Source of the DNA: Actinomycetes bacterium
GTDB lineage: Bacteria > Actinomycetota > Coriobacteriia > Coriobacteriales > JAEZZM01
Assembly: GCA_023418575.1 (NCBI GenBank)
Contig: JAEZZM010000042.1
Coordinates: forward strand, 1-9,592
Direction of reading: 5' to 3'
Length of the DNA: 9,592 nucleotides
Shown here: positions 7,737 to 9,592 of the stretch, in pieces
Layout: the number at the start of each line of letters is the position of its first letter
Numbering within the stretch: position 1 is the first letter of the stretch
Translations under genes and position numbers: made by a program
Notes under the pieces: generated by a model
Told to the model about the DNA's origin: nothing
The model's input: only the letters and a program-made list of their open reading frames with translations
Databases searched by the model: none

Positions 7737-7765
7737 TTTATACCTTAAAACTTACATTTTAGCAA
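7737..7765 (-). promoter_or_regulatory. Candidate promoter for the minus-strand small frame
   Basis: On the minus strand TTGCTA (7765-7760, 4 of 6 to consensus) is followed after exactly 17 nt by TATAAA (7742-7737, 5 of 6). A start near 7730 would give a leader of about 65 nt before ATG 7664. The call rests on hexamer match and spacing only. Confidence 0.4.
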
Positions 7766-7800
7766 GTAAAAGCCTGTATTTGACGTATGTATAATTTAGG

Positions 7801-7830
7801 TAAAATTGCATAAAATTGCAGATTTTTGCA
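7801..7830 (+). repeat. Three 10-bp direct repeats (TAAAATTGCA type)
   Basis: TAAAATTGCA occurs twice back to back (7801-7810 and 7811-7820), then GATTTTTGCA (7821-7830) as a degenerate third copy. A 10-bp period puts the copies on one face of the helix, as in binding-site arrays. Chance is possible in such AT-rich DNA. Confidence 0.55.
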
Positions 7831-7836
7831 CAAAGC

Positions 7837-7858
7837 TTAGATATATTTTAATATCTAA
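7837..7858. repeat. 8-bp inverted repeat with 6-nt spacer
   Basis: TTAGATAT (7837-7844) and ATATCTAA (7851-7858) are exact reverse complements. It lies just after the 10-bp direct repeats and about 210 nt before the adhesin start. Operator-like, but no regulator is identifiable. Confidence 0.5.
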
Positions 7859-7900
7859 AATAATGATAGATTCTCTTCAATTTGAGCAGCTTGTTGCTTT

Positions 7901-7929
7901 TTTATGTTTTCCTAGCTATTTAGTATAAA
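7901..7929 (+). promoter_or_regulatory. Weak candidate promoter for the adhesin gene
   Basis: TTTATG (7901-7906, 3 of 6) lies 17 nt before TATAAA (7924-7929, 5 of 6). A transcript from here would carry the 7989-8018 dyad in its leader. The -35 is poor. CATAAT at 7978-7983 is another possible -10. Confidence 0.22.
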
Positions 7930-7988
7930 TTACGCATTTATCAGCAATTTTTACTATGAATTTTTTAACGATTCTTGCATAATAAGTC

Positions 7989-8018
7989 TTAACTATACAT
8001 TGACAGATGTATGGTTAA
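7989..8018. promoter_or_regulatory. Long dyad, probable operator or leader hairpin of the adhesin gene
   Basis: The arms TTAACTATACAT (7989-8000) and ATGTATGGTTAA (8007-8018) pair at 11 of 12 positions across a 6-nt spacer TGACAG; the one mismatch is T7994/G8013. The dyad ends 36 nt before the adhesin ribosome site. Its size fits a dimeric repressor operator, though it could also fold in the mRNA leader. The centre contains TTGACA (8000-8005), but no -10 is suitably placed after it. Confidence 0.55.
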
Positions 8019-8054
8019 TAAGCATTTTTCTAAAATGTACTTTAATGATCTACC

Positions 8055-8061
8055 GAAAGGA
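8055..8061 (+). promoter_or_regulatory. Ribosome binding site fixing a GTG start for the adhesin
   Basis: GAAAGGA lies 6 nt before GTG 8068. In-frame ATGs at 8011 and 8035 lack any ribosome site, and the first falls inside the dyad. Starting at 8068 also leaves a normal 12-residue basic n-region before the signal-peptide core. Confidence 0.75.
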
Positions 8062-8067
8062 CTAGGT

Positions 8068-9592
8068 GTGAGATATCAATCGCCCCCCGCACAAAGTAAA
8101 AGATTTGCACTTTTCTTTGGTGCCCTTGCACTGGCGTTAAGCATGCTACTCATCTTAAGCCTCAACCCCTTTAGGGCTTTTGCTGTTGAGGGTCAAGAGA
8201 TGCAAGCAGGTGGTAGTGCTGGTGATAAATTTACTATCACTTCTGTACAGCTTATTGATCCAGATGATGGAAGTGAAGTATCCGCCATTGCTTACTATGA
8301 CTCAGAGCATGCAACTCAAAGCGTTAATCTGGTATACAACTTTGACACTGATCAAGTTGACTTAGTTGGCGGGCAAAACCTAGAGCTTAAGTTGCCTGAT
8401 GGTTTTAGCCTTAATACTGTTAACGAGCCAAGACCCTTTATAGTAAATGGTGCTCAACAAGGAAGTTACACCTTAGATGGTGAGCGCGGTGTTGTAATTA
8501 TTCAATTTAATCAGCAGGTCAATAATCTTAAAAATGGCGTTTTTAAGGTTGATGTTAGCACTGACAATAACTTTTTGCGTGATAAGGTGGGCACCAGCAT
8601 TCCAGTTGGTGGAAAGCAAATAAATGTAGTTAAGGGCGAGGTCGATAATAGCGCTGGTCTAGTAAATAAATCCGGAGAAAGTGCAGCTACCGGTGGAGAA
8701 GATCTTGCACCCAACCAAATACAATGGAGCGTAATCATCAACCAGCAAAAACTCAACAATTTAACTGAGCCCTTGCATATTGAAGATTATGCTTCAGGTA
8801 TTGCTGGATCAGCTACCATTAGCCAGGATGCTTTTACTGGTGCAGCCCCAAATGGTTTCTTAACTATCGCTGATTTTAATGATGGAGCTCCTCAAGCCGT
8901 AGAAGGCTTAAAAGCTGCTATAAATGAACGCGGTAATGGTTTTGATATAACTCTTACGCCTGAACAGATTAACGGCAAAAGCTTAGTTCTAATCTATGTA
9001 GTAGATTATAAATCTACCGATACCACAGCACTCTTAAAAGTCCCCAACACTATCATTGCTCATGCAAATGGGGATTTCCCCAATGAAGTACGCGTGTCAG
9101 AGCGCATTGACACCACCTCAGGCAGTGGTGACTCTGATGCACTGGGCAGCTTTGCAGAAAACCACTACTTCTTTGAAAATGAAGAAAAGGCTGCACTTGG
9201 CAAAGAGCAAGCTGAGGCAAAAGTTGAGCAAGATGAGCCTTCATATGCTCCTGCAACTATTGAAATCTATTCAAAAGCCTATAGTGCAGACAGCTTAACT
9301 CAAAAGGGCTATCGTCTCTTAAAAATGGAAGCAGGAAGCCCTGATACCAATGATCTTGACCCCAATGCCTCAAGCTATGAAAACCAATACGAGGCCGGAA
9401 AACACAAGGTTGTTAATTACTATTATGTGCGCATAGCAGAAACACCTAACCCTCCTGCAGAAGATCCCAAGGGAAGCTTTAAGGAAGTTCATATCTATTA
9501 TGATTCAACTGAAGATATGACCAATGATAAACAAGCTTCAAAAGATGAGCCTAGCCCACAAGAAGGAACTGAGAAAGAAAGCTATACTCATC
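8068..9592 (+). CDS. Cna/MSCRAMM-like surface adhesin with collagen-binding-type domain, C-terminus cut by window edge
   Basis: Cell-surface adhesin, start GTG; 508 residues are visible and the frame is still open at the window end. Sec signal peptide: MRYQSPPAQSKR, then a long hydrophobic core ending FRAFA, cleavage probably after Ala39. Residues about 50-200 form a beta-rich N-terminal domain like the first ligand-binding Ig module of Cna/Sdr proteins. Residues about 214-335 resemble the collagen-binding domain: QIQWSVIIN around Trp220, then LHIEDYASG, FDITLTPEQ and LVLIYVVDYK. A following segment has the GKHKVVNYYYVRI and KGSFKEVHIYY strings (from about 450), which recall repeat boundaries in MucBP/SasG-type proteins; this link is tentative. 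The family normally ends with B repeats and an LPXTG signal, expected beyond the edge. Ligand unknown; collagen binding is only suggested by the fold. A strong dyad upstream suggests controlled expression. Confidence 0.85.
   Translation, partial: MRYQSPPAQSKRFALFFGALALALSMLLILSLNPFRAFAVEGQEMQAGGSAGDKFTITSVQLIDPDDGSEVSAIAYYDSEHATQSVNLVYNFDTDQVDLVGGQNLELKLPDGFSLNTVNEPRPFIVNGAQQGSYTLDGERGVVIIQFNQQVNNLKNGVFKVDVSTDNNFLRDKVGTSIPVGGKQINVVKGEVDNSAGLVNKSGESAATGGEDLAPNQIQWSVIINQQKLNNLTEPLHIEDYASGIAGSATISQDAFTGAAPNGFLTIADFNDGAPQAVEGLKAAINERGNGFDITLTPEQINGKSLVLIYVVDYKSTDTTALLKVPNTIIAHANGDFPNEVRVSERIDTTSGSGDSDALGSFAENHYFFENEEKAALGKEQAEAKVEQDEPSYAPATIEIYSKAYSADSLTQKGYRLLKMEAGSPDTNDLDPNASSYENQYEAGKHKVVNYYYVRIAETPNPPAEDPKGSFKEVHIYYDSTEDMTNDKQASKDEPSPQEGTEKESYTH

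Larger units (their letters stand above)
7665..8067. other. AT-rich intergenic region without a large gene
   Basis: This stretch is clearly richer in A and T than the flanking genes, and neither strand shows a sizeable reading frame with a ribosome site. It holds the expression signals of the minus-strand stub, 10-bp direct repeats (7801-7830), an 8-bp inverted repeat (7837-7858), a weak plus-strand promoter candidate (7901-7929) and a long dyad (7989-8018) before the adhesin gene. Its length and the density of repeats suggest regulated expression of the adhesin or the scar of a deletion. The choice between these is inference. Confidence 0.6.

Noticed and set aside
7780..7795. TTGACG and TATAAT on the plus strand as a promoter
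   Set aside because: The hexamers are only 4 nt apart. TTGACG to TAAAAT at 7801-7806 has a 15-nt spacer, too short to trust.
8000..8005. Perfect TTGACA at the centre of the dyad as the adhesin -35
   Set aside because: No TATAAT-like hexamer occurs 16-18 nt downstream (the bases there are CATTTT), and the next AT box is 25 nt away.

Overview
This window holds three large genes for exported surface proteins from a Gram-positive bacterium. Base composition looks like low-to-mid 40s % GC by eye. The evidence for Gram-positive is a C-terminal LPKTG sortase signal, Sec signal peptides with strong purine-rich ribosome sites, a C5a-peptidase/lactocepin-type subtilase and a Cna-type adhesin. The exact taxon cannot be fixed: host-associated Coriobacteriia or Bacillota both fit, and the Ala-rich LPKTG tail and the Tat-like 'SRRSF' leader lean slightly toward the former.

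Layout. From base 1 to 3788, on the minus strand, lies a secreted multidomain S8 serine protease whose C-terminus runs off the left edge; 1262 residues are visible. It is divergent from a plus-strand gene at 4018-7464 for a 1148-residue wall-anchored protein with a transglutaminase-like Cys-His-Asp domain. That domain is followed by a beta-solenoid-like region, a 9-copy pentapeptide repeat, a long helical segment, a Pro-rich wall spacer and LPKTG. The roughly 230-bp gap between these two genes must carry both promoters. A perfect 34-bp palindromic terminator (7521-7554) follows the transglutaminase gene.

Next is a gap of about 600 bp (7465-8067) without a large gene. On its minus strand it contains a 21-codon reading frame with a very strong ribosome site, a good promoter and a Tat-type SRRSF leader that stops inside the expected hydrophobic segment. 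This is either the stub of a deleted Tat-exported protein gene or a small-peptide gene. The rest of the gap is AT-rich and carries 10-bp direct repeats, an 8-bp inverted repeat and a striking 12-bp-arm dyad just ahead of the third gene. From 8068 to the right edge runs a Cna/MSCRAMM-like collagen-binding adhesin, starting at GTG, with 508 residues visible.

Taken together, this looks like a cell-surface adhesion and remodelling region: a protease, a putative protein-crosslinking or thiol-protease enzyme fixed to the wall, and an adhesin. That they work together is inferred from proximity only. I see no rRNA, tRNA, CRISPR array or transposase.
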